DNA from: Aspidiotus rigidus
Lineage: Eukaryota; Arthropoda; Insecta; Hemiptera; Diaspididae
Assembly (NCBI GenBank): GCA_035079385.1
Contig: JAVHKY010000034.1
Location: forward strand, 6,634,001 to 6,698,000
Direction: 5' to 3'
Length of the DNA: 64,000 bases
The stretch's first letter is position 1, and each line of letters starts with the position of its first letter. This document shows, piece after piece, positions 54,630-64,000 of this stretch. The position numbers and the translations under genes were made by a program. Under the pieces are notes generated by a model, which had not been told where the DNA came from, ran no database searches, and worked only from the letters and a program-made list of their open reading frames with translations.

Positions 54630-55200
54630 GATATTACCATCTACAGGTCGTGATTCGTACTTGTTGCCCTCAAAGTTGGTACTTCGCTCTTGTCTATCAT
54701 AGTACTGATGAAATCCTCCAAAGCCTTGTTGATATCGATTAAACTTCACCCGGAAAGTAACGGTACTTTCTGCATTCCTGCTTCGGCTGATGAAACTGAA
54801 AACTGCAAAACGTGAGCTAGATGAACTCATTGAAGAAATTCAAATACTATTGATGTCAATAGCCTCCTGATACATCTCTTGATTTATATCCCCTTGAGTT
54901 AGGCCGCTTTCCATAAAGAATTAATGACAATAAAGTACCTGGCTATAGTAAATCAGGTCAAGATGGACATTGACCTTATGTTTCGTAGGAGATTTACTAG
55001 GAAATGCCTCGACTCTACGAGCTCCCTCCCCTAGGATTCACACCACGATGGTAGGAAACTGTGGATTAAGCTCCCGTTTCTGGGCAAGTTTTCATCGCAG
55101 TCTTCGACCTGCCCTTCATAATTGCACTACTGTTAGGAGTCTTTTCGTGAAATTTAAGAACCCTCACGTACATTCCTTGAAGGAGGTTTGTCTGAATTAG
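54630..55200 (+). pseudogene. PLE RT-to-endonuclease region (copy B, right half)
   Basis: Continues PLE copy B beyond the copia insertion. Readable pieces are DITIYRS near the junction and, at about 54960-55090, MDIDLMFRRRFTRKCLDSTS and KLWIKLPFLGKFSSQ, which match copy A at 2405-2560. Stops and frameshifts separate them. The GIY-YIG domain is essentially missing; after about 55200 the sequence is the 3' tail ending in the inverted terminal repeat. Confidence 0.7.
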
Positions 55201-55397
55201 TCTACGGGAATGTTTCACAATTCGATGACTCGCTTGTTCGGTCATGATTCCGTTTGACGTCACTTGTTCCTGTTGGTGTTGGGTCCAGTTGCCTCCTATA
55301 CTTCGAGAATGGCTGTTTAGCCAAAAGCGCTCATTGTTTTCACTTTCGTGCGGTCCTTTTGCAATTTTCTTTTGTTTTACTCCTTCGAGTATTCTCT

Positions 55398-57830
55398 GAA
55401 TAAAGTAAAGGTAATAGATAACGATTGGGGATATGGTGGAGGAGTTGATCGGTAGAAGAGCACCGGCGCACTTCGACCACTATTTTTGGACGTCAAATTC
55501 TCTTATTTATCCCGAAGTACCCCCCCTTTGACCATGAAATTGCTCTTCTGAGGAAAAGTTCAGGTAACCACTTTCAATGGATCGATTTTCGTCCTTGCCT
55601 TCTTGATCTCCAATCGTGGAACTGGGAAATATTCTGTTTTTATCATCTATCTATGTATTTATGTCAATCTGTATTTTCGTCTGAGTGATCTCGACTCACG
55701 TCAGGAACCTTTATAATGAATTTAGATTTTAAAACTCGACCTGCGGGTAGAGGACTTGATAATCCCAAGAAACTACCATGGAACTTGGCGTATATGAGGA
55801 AAGAGCTTAGATGCCTTCTTGATGACCTTGACCTACTTTAGGGGCCTGAAAAAAAGATTTTTGGCAGTGCCACATAAATAAAGATCATGTTTCATGTCAA
55901 CTCGGGACCTCATTCATATTTTGGGGGCACGCCTGCTTTGTGATTAAATCATGGTTTAGCTAGTCTACAAGGGACTCATGCACTCACTCCACTCGTTCGC
56001 CTCCATTCTTGGATTAATATTAGCATGATGAACTCTAAGTTAACCTATCCTTCGCATATTATTGACGTCATTAGCTCGTGACGTTATAACCATCCATGAT
56101 GGATGCCTGTGACGTCATCAGTATAGCTTAGGCTTCCTCTCTTCCTCACTCTCTCCTATTCTTGGGATCACTCACTCCGCTCGTAAGCCTCCAAACAGTC
56201 TCCATATTACTGAGCCTAATAGTAATACTGCTGGAGTCTACTTTATATTGAGCCTCCTGGTCGTCGCTGATGACGTCACACTTGCAGATTTTTGATTTGG
56301 AGTACTACTCCTTAGCCTCCCTTTAGAGTAGACTAAACTATACTGGGCCTATTACTAACCTTCATATAACGAGGCTCAACATATAAACCTAAAACCCTAT
56401 ACTGAACCACTTACAGCTAGATCGTGAGGATGAGGGAAGGTGGATCGAACTCGCAGATTTCAAAATCAGGCACGGCTGACGATGTCATATTTTATTATAT
56501 AAACAGAGCCCGGATTTCTCAGCATCTGCTGAATCATTTTCATGAAAATGATATAAAAGTACGTTTTGGGAGTAGTAGAGGCTAGGGAAAGAAATTGAAG
56601 CGCTGCGTGGAAAAGGGGCCTCCATTCCATAAGAAATACATTAGACGGAGGCCCCTTTTCCACGCAGCGCTTCAATTTATTTTGCCAAAAATTGCCAAAA
56701 ATGGAATAAATGCCTAAAATGGGGTTTAAAGCCGAATAAGGCCAAAATGACCATTTTGTTAAATATCGTTTAAAATTATAAAATTTCGGATAAATTTTCT
56801 TCTAATTTTGCTTAAAATTCAGCAATTTTGATGAAAATTGAAAAGTTTTTTTCTTTTAATATTATTTTTAGTTCAAAGTTGAAAAATTAAAAATGTTGAT
56901 TAAAAATTGCTAGGATTATTTATTGATGAGTTTAGGCCCCAAAAATCGGTTTATTTTGGTCCAAATCACGTAATTTTCGTCGTGAATTGAATAACTATGG
57001 TCGTAAATGTGTATAAGCACTGAAAACGCATATTTATTTATTTATTTATTTTTTTAAATGCCGAATAATAACATTAGATCACGAAATTTGTTGGTTGCTG
57101 CTTTCAGCTCTAGCAATTCTACCCTTGGTCCTTTTGTATTCATCGCCTCGATGGCCATACTAATGACACTCGAAATATGGAACGCTTTTCTGGGGACAGT
57201 GTGCCACTTGATGTTTTTTCACTTTATTACTATTGAAGCATACACTTTCTGGTTTCTTCTTTCTTAGATTCACCCCTCTGCTTCCAACAATCCTCAGTTT
57301 TGTGGCTTACGGTTTTGTACGATTCATATTTCTGTAATATTTCATCATTTGGTTCTCTTGTGGCTGTTGAGTTTGTTATCATCATCTATTCAGAAGTTTC
57401 ATCATTTTCTGCTTCTTCTCTATTATCTCGAAATGATGTTTGACGGAATCTTGCTGTGTGGCTCGATTTTTTCATTTCTTACTCTTTGGTTCTGTAAGTT
57501 TCGATCGACTGTTTCCTTCTTACGAGAGGGGTAGAATACCTTCGCGATATAAATCTTCATGGGTTAAAAAACTTCTTGTTCCAATTACCATGCGCACCAT
57601 TTGATCACTGATTTTTTCTAAAATGTGGTTAACTTCTCGCCAGGGGGATGGAACTGAGCTCCTTGCCCCTTTGTTCTTGCTGTCATCTTCCCCATGGACA
57701 ATGCCATGTGTTTCTGGGATCAATTCCAATAAATCATAGCAACCAGCTGGCGAGAAGGCACAACTGAGGTAAGAGTAAAAGTATGAGTAAATATCTCGTG
57801 TTGATTAGGTTGAAATCGAACCTTTTTTAA
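55398..57830. other. Non-genic repeat mosaic
   Basis: No gene is supported. TGACGTCA occurs at 56064, 56110 and 56271. GCTCGTTCGCC-family phrases occur near 55990 and 56170. 56680-57050 is very AT-rich. The 32-bp perfect inverted repeat is listed separately. 57060-57740 contains several 60-70-codon frames on both strands with no recognisable product. Confidence 0.4.
56592..56678. repeat. Perfect 32-bp inverted repeat (hairpin)
   Basis: Arms 56592-56623 and 56647-56678 are exact reverse complements (core GAAGCGCTGCGTGG, then AAAAGGGGCCTCC), separated by a 23-nt loop. It is flanked by GAAA and TTAT, with no T-run terminator. It could be the centre of a MITE or a hairpin RNA. No mismatch or bulge is seen. 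Confidence 0.9.
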
Positions 57831-58225
57831 CAGGGAACCTGTTTTATGGGGGGCTATTTGAGAAATCTGGCGTCCGCCGTCCGCCGTCCAGCGAAAAACT
57901 TAGAAAAATTTCGACTCTCGAGCTATATATGATAGAAGGGGGACTTGGAAAAATTTCGACTCTCATGCCATATATGATAGGAGGGGGACTTAGAAAAATT
58001 TCGACTCTCGAGCCACGATAGGAGAGGGACTTAGAAAAATTTCGTCTCTCGAGCGAGAAAAATTTAGATTCTCAAACTATATTATGATAGGCTTATAGTA
58101 GGTCTAGGCCTTCTTTATACTATCTTTATCTAGGTCTAGGCTTCCTTGAATTTTCAATACCAAATCCCATTCGACTCATAAAACAGGTTCCCTGCGTTCC
58201 TCGTTTGACTTCGTTAAGGAAGCCA
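57831..58225 (-). mobile_element. Reverse-oriented copy of the 45-bp minisatellite element
   Basis: Left border ACAGGGAACCTGTTTTATGG (about 57833), then GCGTCCGCCGTCCGCCGTCC, three to four array units (TTCGACTCTCGAGC), then a unique end with TACCAAATCCCATTCG and the border AACAGGTTCCCTGCG (about 58183). Compared with 33.6-34.7 kb it is inverted and has about 4 units instead of about 21, showing that array length varies between copies. Confidence 0.65.
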
Positions 58226-61200
58226 TCGTTTTTTCTCGTGTAAATGTCCCCTTTCGAGTCGACGAATTTCCTTCTCCTTGTTGAATGTACGTATCGCCGA
58301 CCCTACTAAAGTAAGCTCATCAAAAACCCTATAATGGTGGTGCATGCCACGTTGGTATACCACAGCTCGTATACATGATATCGGAGAGAGCCGAGTGGAC
58401 CTCAAAATTCGACTTACTTGTGGGGAACTCTTGACCAGAGGAAAGAGGGAAGGAATAATGATCTTGACTCTCATATTAAGAACTTGAAATTTTGACATTG
58501 AAATTTAACTCATATTATTCGGAACTTGGCCTCCTGGGGTGCGTTTAGAAAAGTATAACAAGCCTACAATTGCAGATTTTTCGAAAACTCGTTCGGAAAT
58601 CAATTCGATGTAATCGGAGTAACCACGCCCCCATTTCTCAGCGTTACTCCGGTCAATTTTTTGTACAATTCAGGAACTCCGGTTGCGCGTTATTTTCAAA
58701 TAAACGAGAGAGGTTTTCTTAATCCAGTCCGGACTGGATTGAGATTCGTCAACCGAAATAGACTGACGTCATTTCCACTTGATGCAAACATTTTTGCTAT
58801 CGGTATACTTTGGTTACTCGTTTCTGAGCGCACCCTAGGAGTATTGATGACGTCATGACCGGATTGAGAAATGAATCAAATTCTTGGCACTCTGAGGAAC
58901 GTCATTTTTGTTAGTATTATTGTCTCTGTCCTCTTCCTTGATACCCTTTTTCCCCGAGACCCATCAAATATTCCTAAATAAAACTCCGACTACTGTGCAC
59001 TAACTTCCGAAGTTGTCGGCAGGGCCGCTGAGAGGATTTCCAGGCCTGGGAGAAGACGTTGGCTGCGAAAGTGAGAAAAAAAGGGGGCCTTGCGGGTTCT
59101 CTTAGGAACTCGGGCCCACAAACAAAGTTACCGAATTATCCCCTCTCTACAGCCCTCGTTGTCGATGATTAAAATTCAACTTCTCGTAAAAATTATGTCT
59201 GAAGAGGAGAAGAGACGGATAAGTTTTCCTTGGTTCCTTGGCATGTTTCATAAAAATTTGATATGATCAGCTAGCAAGAAAGAGTTCGAGTACCTTTCGC
59301 GATTTATTGGAAGTCCAGAAAACTCGAGTTGTTTTTTTAAAGGGAAGTCCGCTATCCCTTTTGTTAAGGATACTTTCAGGAAACTTTTGTCCGCGAGCGC
59401 AGGCGGTCCGATCACCGTTGATGACGCCACGGAGAGGGGGGACTTGGAAAAATTTAGACTCTCGAGCTACGTATGACAGTAGGACAGTAGAGGAACTTGG
59501 TAAAATTTTGACCCCCAAGCTATATTATGATACGGGGGAGACAGAGAACCTGTTTTATGGAGCACCTTGATAGGACGTTGTGAGTCTTATGGTATTGCAT
59601 GTCAGGCTCATTGAAGGTACTAGGCCTTCCGCAGTGGTATAAGGGGTCTTGCGGGTTCCCCGCTCACCGTTGAAAAACTTGCAACGGCATCCCAATTTTA
59701 TTTTACCATTCATTAATTTCACAAAAGTTATCGAAGGGTGTTCAACACCTAAAACCTTATGGAGAATAGCACTAGAAATATTGAATAAAAAATCAAGCAA
59801 GATGTATTTGAAGTGGCCGAGACTCACAATAGATCGGTAAAGAAATAAGCGGCTAAAACAGGCACGAAGGTGTACACGATACCTAGTGAAGATCACGCAA
59901 GGACAGATGATTTTGAGAAAGAATTCAGGAGGAATGAGTAGAAAAATACGGTAAAACAGAGTGGAAGCTAAAGAAAACAAAAGTCAACACAAAATAATTG
60001 ATAAGTTGAGAGAAATAGTTACAAACTTATAGGAAGCAAATTGAAGAACAGCTATTGTTGGAATTTAGTGCAGGAATGATAGAAAGCTAGTTGTTGGTCT
60101 AGAATAGAAATTGTTCGTATAAATTTTCGTCAGCATATTTCTATCAGCATTTTGAGGTCACTATGATCCCTGCGTGCACTTTTCGTAAAGCGCTTCCACT
60201 AAAATATTCTGAAAATAATACTCTGGACTTCATCTTTACAACTGCAGAGTTTTCAAAGTCAGACGCGAATGGGTCGCGCTTCGTAAGGTCCGGTGGAGCG
60301 GTGCCTGCTCTCTCGTTATAAAATACATTATTTGTGCATAGTTTCTCGAAGTATGGAAATGAAATTTAATAAGACAGTCGTATAAATTCCACGTGCTGCG
60401 TTGAAGTGACGTCGTAAAAATTCGGAAAAAATTGTCTACACTCGCGCTTAAAAGGATTTGAAACGATACGAGAATACAATGACTTTCGCCAATCGCCATA
60501 CACCGCACTTTTTCAGCTCGAGTTAGAATAAATAATCTCGACTGTATAAAGCAGAACCTTATCGATTTGCAGTACAGATGTATTTGAAGAGTATAATTTC
60601 AGTACAATATGTTCATTTTTTCGTTGCAACGTGGATGTTGGGTAAGGTGTAATATACCTACAAGAAGTGCGCTGAACTTTTTTTTTTCCTTCTCTTTTTT
60701 CGGTCCCTATCCTTACAATATTACTGCTATAATGAAGGGTTTGCGTGTCGTGGACGTATGTAATGAAAACTTGATGGGTGTTGTTGCGAAAGCTGCGAAA
60801 TAAAAGTTCGAAAGGAAAACAAGGAATGAAAAGCTCTAAAGTAAAATAAAAGCGTATAACCCGTTGGTGAAAATTTAATGAGAGTTTGTTTATATTTTAC
60901 AAAATACGTATCTGGTAGCACGTTAATGTGGATCGGACGAGGTACTGCTGTGGTAATTGGATTACAATGTTGTTAGAAAGTATTAAAAATAGGATAGCGA
61001 ACACTTTGTAGAATGATAAGTTTCTAATGAGAAACTCCTTAGATCAAACATTATACTTTTCTATTTGGTCTCGCAAAGAGATAGGAGTTATGGTAATTGA
61101 GGTGTTTGAAGGCTAAAGTTGTTCAGTGAATGGGGCGAATGTCGGCGCGAAATTTTTATTTACGACGCGACGTTTTCACGTTAAGGAGCTGGAGAGGAAA

Positions 61201-62189
61201 AAGGAAGTTTCGAGTTTTCTCGCGAAAAATAGCATTATTTTACTGGAAGGCCGGTATTTCTATTTGAAATTTATCGTCCATTGATGTCAATTACGACCTC
61301 TAGTAGAAGAGGACATTGCTGGCATAATGAAGGGGCTTATAAAAGTTTGGAGAACAGAAAAACAAATTAACGGCCATTACACCCTCTGCAGTAGCAACCA
61401 AAAATCCGTGATCTCCGCTGTTTTCAATCATGTGCCACTCCTAGTTGAAATTGTTGAAAGTTCTGAAAGTCCCCTTCTTCTATGTGACTATCGTGATTTT
61501 TCTGGAAATCACCTTCTGATTTTTGGAAGCTCTCTTTTATGAGAATTCAAACAGAAAATTATCCTCTGATGACGTCATACTTTTCTGCTTGTAGTTCTCT
61601 CTACTGTGGGATTTCAAGTGATGTCCGGCCTTACCTAAGTGCATTGCTGACGTCATTCTTTTCTCCAACTTGTGCTTTTTCTTGACAATCAATTGACTGG
61701 ACTTGAACCTAGTTTATAGTAGGGAAGAGAGTCGTGACTCGTCTGGACCTAGCTTATGTTAGTTATGATCTGGTTTTAATGCCCAGGAGAGTAATTCAGC
61801 ATAAGAATCCAAAGTCATAGCCTAGCTCGGAGTTTCGAACCTCGACCTTCCTCTGGACCCCTCTCTGTCTGCAGAGGTTCATAGCTCTAAATTCCTTTCA
61901 ACTCCTCCACTCCATGAACTATCAGAACTGGGAATTCTTCTAATTCCTTCAATGAGGTCAAAGTCATTGATGACGTCAAGAAATGTCGGAAGTGGAGGTT
62001 CCTGATATAGACATAGAATTTGCGTCGCGGATATGTCATTCCGTGAGACTCCATAACAGCTCGTCGTGAAAAGGATTTAGTGCAATTGAGTTTACCTTAT
62101 ATACTGTAGATTAGAAGCTATTGTTAGGCCTGGTATAGCGTAATATACTGCATAATTAAGAAAAATAACGTTGCTCAACCGCAGGATTT
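58226..62189. other. Non-genic DNA with repeat fragments and a unique segment
   Basis: 58721-58740 is a 20-bp perfect palindrome. 59340-59550 has pieces of the 45-bp family. 60200-61300 is unique-looking with frequent CG dinucleotides but without recognisable exons. 61560-61980 has three TGACGTCA sites. Frames up to 141 codons (59555-59980, minus) occur but have no recognisable product, exon borders or homologous copy in this window. Confidence 0.35.
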
Positions 62190-63430
62190 TTTAATACAAG
62201 TTACAAAACGCTTTCGGCAGCAACGGCCATCATCATTGTGAAGCGAAAACAGAACAGTTGGGAATACATACATAAGAGATAAGGAACGGAACTGCGACAG
62301 GAGCAAACAGGATAGATGAAAAACCATGTTCATATCAACCTAGGCTCTTTAATCACTCTATTTCTTATTCTAGTGCGGAAACCATCGTCTCATCCAGGCT
62401 GTTATTGTAGGTTGGAGGCTTCCGGGAAACCGGTTTCTTCCTTCATCCAAATTTTTAGCGTTGTCCAGCCCAAAATACCGAGATATAAGTCCAGTACTCA
62501 GGCAACACACTATTCAGGACCGAATCAACGAAGTCTATGAGATGCCGGCAGATTCCAAAATCCTCTAAAGCCTTACTCCGGTGGAAGTAAATGTCAAGTC
62601 TGAGTGATTGACACCTAAGAGCATCAAAAGAATGTCCCGCTTCGATCAGGCGCTACGCAAAGGTCGACTTCCTTCTTTCAAACTTGGAGTCGAAAGCGAC
62701 TTCCTGCTTCTTGAAGCGCGTGGAAAAACTCCTCTTGTCTCCCTCCCATAAGCGCCGGACAATCGGGACACGAAAGTTTATGAACTCCACTTTTCCCCGA
62801 TATTGGGGTGGGATCTTTGAAATCTTTGAAAAAGACCAACTGGGTTCCCAAAGTTCGAAGTTTACAGTAACATAAGGATTGAGAACCTTAGCGAATTTCT
62901 CCGGATAGGGGAAGTGGATCCATTTTGTCCTCTCAGACGAGGACAAGGAGGAAGGGGAATCAGCCGGCTAAGGTTCGGGGATACGGTTTTCTTCTGGACA
63001 AAACGATCAAATGCCATTCCAGGTGGCGAGGGCTTTTACGGTGTCAAGTTCACTCCGGAAGGAGGCTCGCTCGCTCGAGAGGGACGGACACAAAGCGGTG
63101 GATCATAGCTATGTGCGGTACCTCTTTGTATCGGGGGTACCAATAAGAAGAAGAGTCGATGTATAAATCAGAGGAGGTGGGTTTCCTATAAGTACCGAAC
63201 GTATGTCCTTGCTCAGTTAGAGAAATGGGGAGGTCTTAGAAGTTGATCTCAGTCCTTCCCATCTCCAACGTGAATTTCACTCTCGGGTAGCGGGCATGGA
63301 GGGAGGATAGAAACTCGTGCAGTGCAGTCTCCAGACCGTCCCAGAGGCAGAGAACATTTCCAAGATTAGTATACTGTATGTTAGGCTTGGAAGTCCCTGG
63401 GACGTCATCAGCTGGTGACGTCATTTTCGT
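62190..63430 (-). mobile_element. Penelope-like element copy D, decayed
   Basis: On the minus strand, about 63370-63220 reads VLCLWDGLETALHEFLSSLH and RYPRVKFTLEMGRTEINF, the region after RT motif C (the catalytic aspartates themselves are damaged: YTNLGNVL). About 63215-63090 reads FGTYRKPTSSDLYIDSSSYW. About 62800-62650 reads SGVHKLSCPDC and then, in another frame, RSFSTRFKKQEVAFDSKFER, the GIY-YIG strand and arginine helix, followed by HLIEAGHSF-like residues. A degenerate hammerhead-like motif lies 3' at 62205-62240. This is a different subfamily from copies A and B, with multiple frameshifts. Confidence 0.7.
62205..62240 (-). ncRNA. Degenerate hammerhead-like motif of PLE copy D
   Basis: The minus strand reads ATGATGATGGC, loop, GCCGAAAGC: the same layout as the motif at 16.9 kb (TGATGATGG...CCGAAAG), but with A in place of the invariant C of CTGATGA, so it is probably inactive. 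Confidence 0.35.
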
Positions 63431-64000
63431 CTCGCGATTTCGTAACGCTATTTCGTGATTTAATGTTCTTCCCGAAATTAGGAATCACTAAAATTTTCCT
63501 GAGAATTCCTCCCCCCCCCCCTCCCTTCATTATTAGACCACCGACCAGGAAAAGTTGCCCTCCAGATCCGTGTTTATGGGATCGTTTTTTTTCATTTTTA
63601 ATGTTTTTAATGGCACCCTAGAGTTCAAGTTGCCTCTCTCCATCCGTTCATGAACTTGGAAAATTAGCGAGGAACCCTCGACCAGATCCAGGAACCCACA
63701 AGTTCGAGTTCGTTCCTCAGGCCTAGAATATAGTGTACCAGACTAAATTAGCCCTATACTAGACCTATGCCGAACTAGGCTATGATACTTGGCTTAAACT
63801 AGCGCTCGTAAGCCACTTATTTTAACGTGCCAAGATCCTTCGAATAATATCAAATCGATTATGTTCGATACATCGATATAGTCTAGTCGTAGGGACTTGG
63901 AAAACTTTGTACTTCTGCTTCTTTGAGACCTGCATCTGTAGCCTTCTGTATACTAGGCCCAACATACACTATACTGGCGCAACAATTATATTCGATGTAT
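63431..64000. other. Non-genic DNA at the window end
   Basis: C-run at 63508-63523. Phrases such as 'actatactggcgc' and 'actaggcccaacatac' are shared in style with repeats near 36.3 and 56.3 kb. No gene. Confidence 0.35.

Larger units (their letters stand above)
39705..55397 (+). mobile_element. Penelope-like element copy B, split by a copia element
   Basis: The left part (39705-40078) encodes NWYRYVDEALCAWTDPTELL, the motif C region with YVDE instead of YVDD, up to HEFGIYIKNTST. The right part (54630-55397) continues with post-RT residues and MFRRRFTRK, LPFLGKFSSQ, matching copy A. The outer ends are inverted: ATACTCGAAGGAGTGAAACA at about 39710 against the reverse complement of about 55364-55397. 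The copy has stops and lacks most of the GIY-YIG domain, so it was probably dead when, or soon after, the copia inserted. Its two halves are 14.5 kb apart because of the nested insertions. Confidence 0.8.

Noticed and set aside
58214..58498. 94-codon minus-strand frame
   Set aside because: No recognisable motif and adjacent to a repeat border; chance frame is the simplest reading.
59555..59980. 141-codon minus-strand frame
   Set aside because: Hydrophobic, AT-driven composition, no family and no exon borders.

Overview
The window looks like eukaryotic, probably arthropod, nuclear DNA. It is AT-rich and gene-poor, with no operons and no long host ORF, and it is dominated by transposable elements (TEs) of animal type: Penelope-like elements (PLEs) with GIY-YIG endonucleases, Ty1/copia, Ty3/gypsy, Jockey-like and APE-type LINEs, a FLYWCH-MULE DNA transposon, CACTA-like hairpin elements, mariner-like MITEs and minisatellites. 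A hemipteran insect would fit, but the sequence alone cannot name the species.

Layout. 1-1676 has no recognisable gene. 1677-4432 is a decayed plus-strand PLE (copy A) split by a 1.33-kb MULE-type non-autonomous element (2615-3943, 9-bp target duplication). Two more copies of that element lie at 9839-11397 and 24372-25698. 8026-8312 is a small TIR element and 8513-9287 a minus-strand LINE remnant. 11.4-13.3 kb is a repeat mosaic. 13.3-16.7 kb is unique, CpG-containing DNA without a gene call. 16769-19390 is the best-preserved PLE (copy C, 693 codons, minus strand), bounded by an 11-bp target duplication and carrying a hammerhead-like motif, but with YVDY in place of the RT YVDD. 19.4-22.1 kb holds a mariner-like MITE, a period-80 repeat, a TGTTGGCAACATTT-type minisatellite and a PLE tail with a second hammerhead-like motif. 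24022-24131 is the one convincing candidate host exon. 28.4-30.7 kb is a tandemly repeated, decayed LINE RNase H/3' region. 31794-32178 is a 385-bp hairpin MITE, followed by a Jockey-like 3' end with poly(A). 33.7-34.65 kb is a 45-bp minisatellite with higher-order repeats.

The centrepiece is 39.7-55.4 kb, a nest of at least six elements. A PLE (copy B) was split by a minus-strand Ty1/copia element (40079-54624; 147-bp LTRs; CGACC duplication). The copia was hit by an internally deleted Ty3/gypsy element (40936-41816), by a FLYWCH-MULE with an intact 527-codon transposase ORF (42292-44445), and by a 5.5-kb CACTA-ended element without transposase (46362-51889). One end of that CACTA-ended element carries a further palindromic element (51549-51858). 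Removing the CACTA-ended element and one target copy restores the copia integrase frame, which confirms the order of events.

The right end (55.4-64 kb) is repeat mosaic, a unique CpG-containing stretch, and a decayed minus-strand PLE (copy D) with a third hammerhead-like motif. The genes do not form a pathway. The coherent story is one of TE nesting, decay and non-autonomous derivatives. I found no clearly novel biological system. The most interesting signals are the hammerhead-like PLE termini, the intact MULE beside related 9-bp-duplicating derivatives, the hairpin/CACTA family, and the strong excess of the palindrome TGACGTCA.
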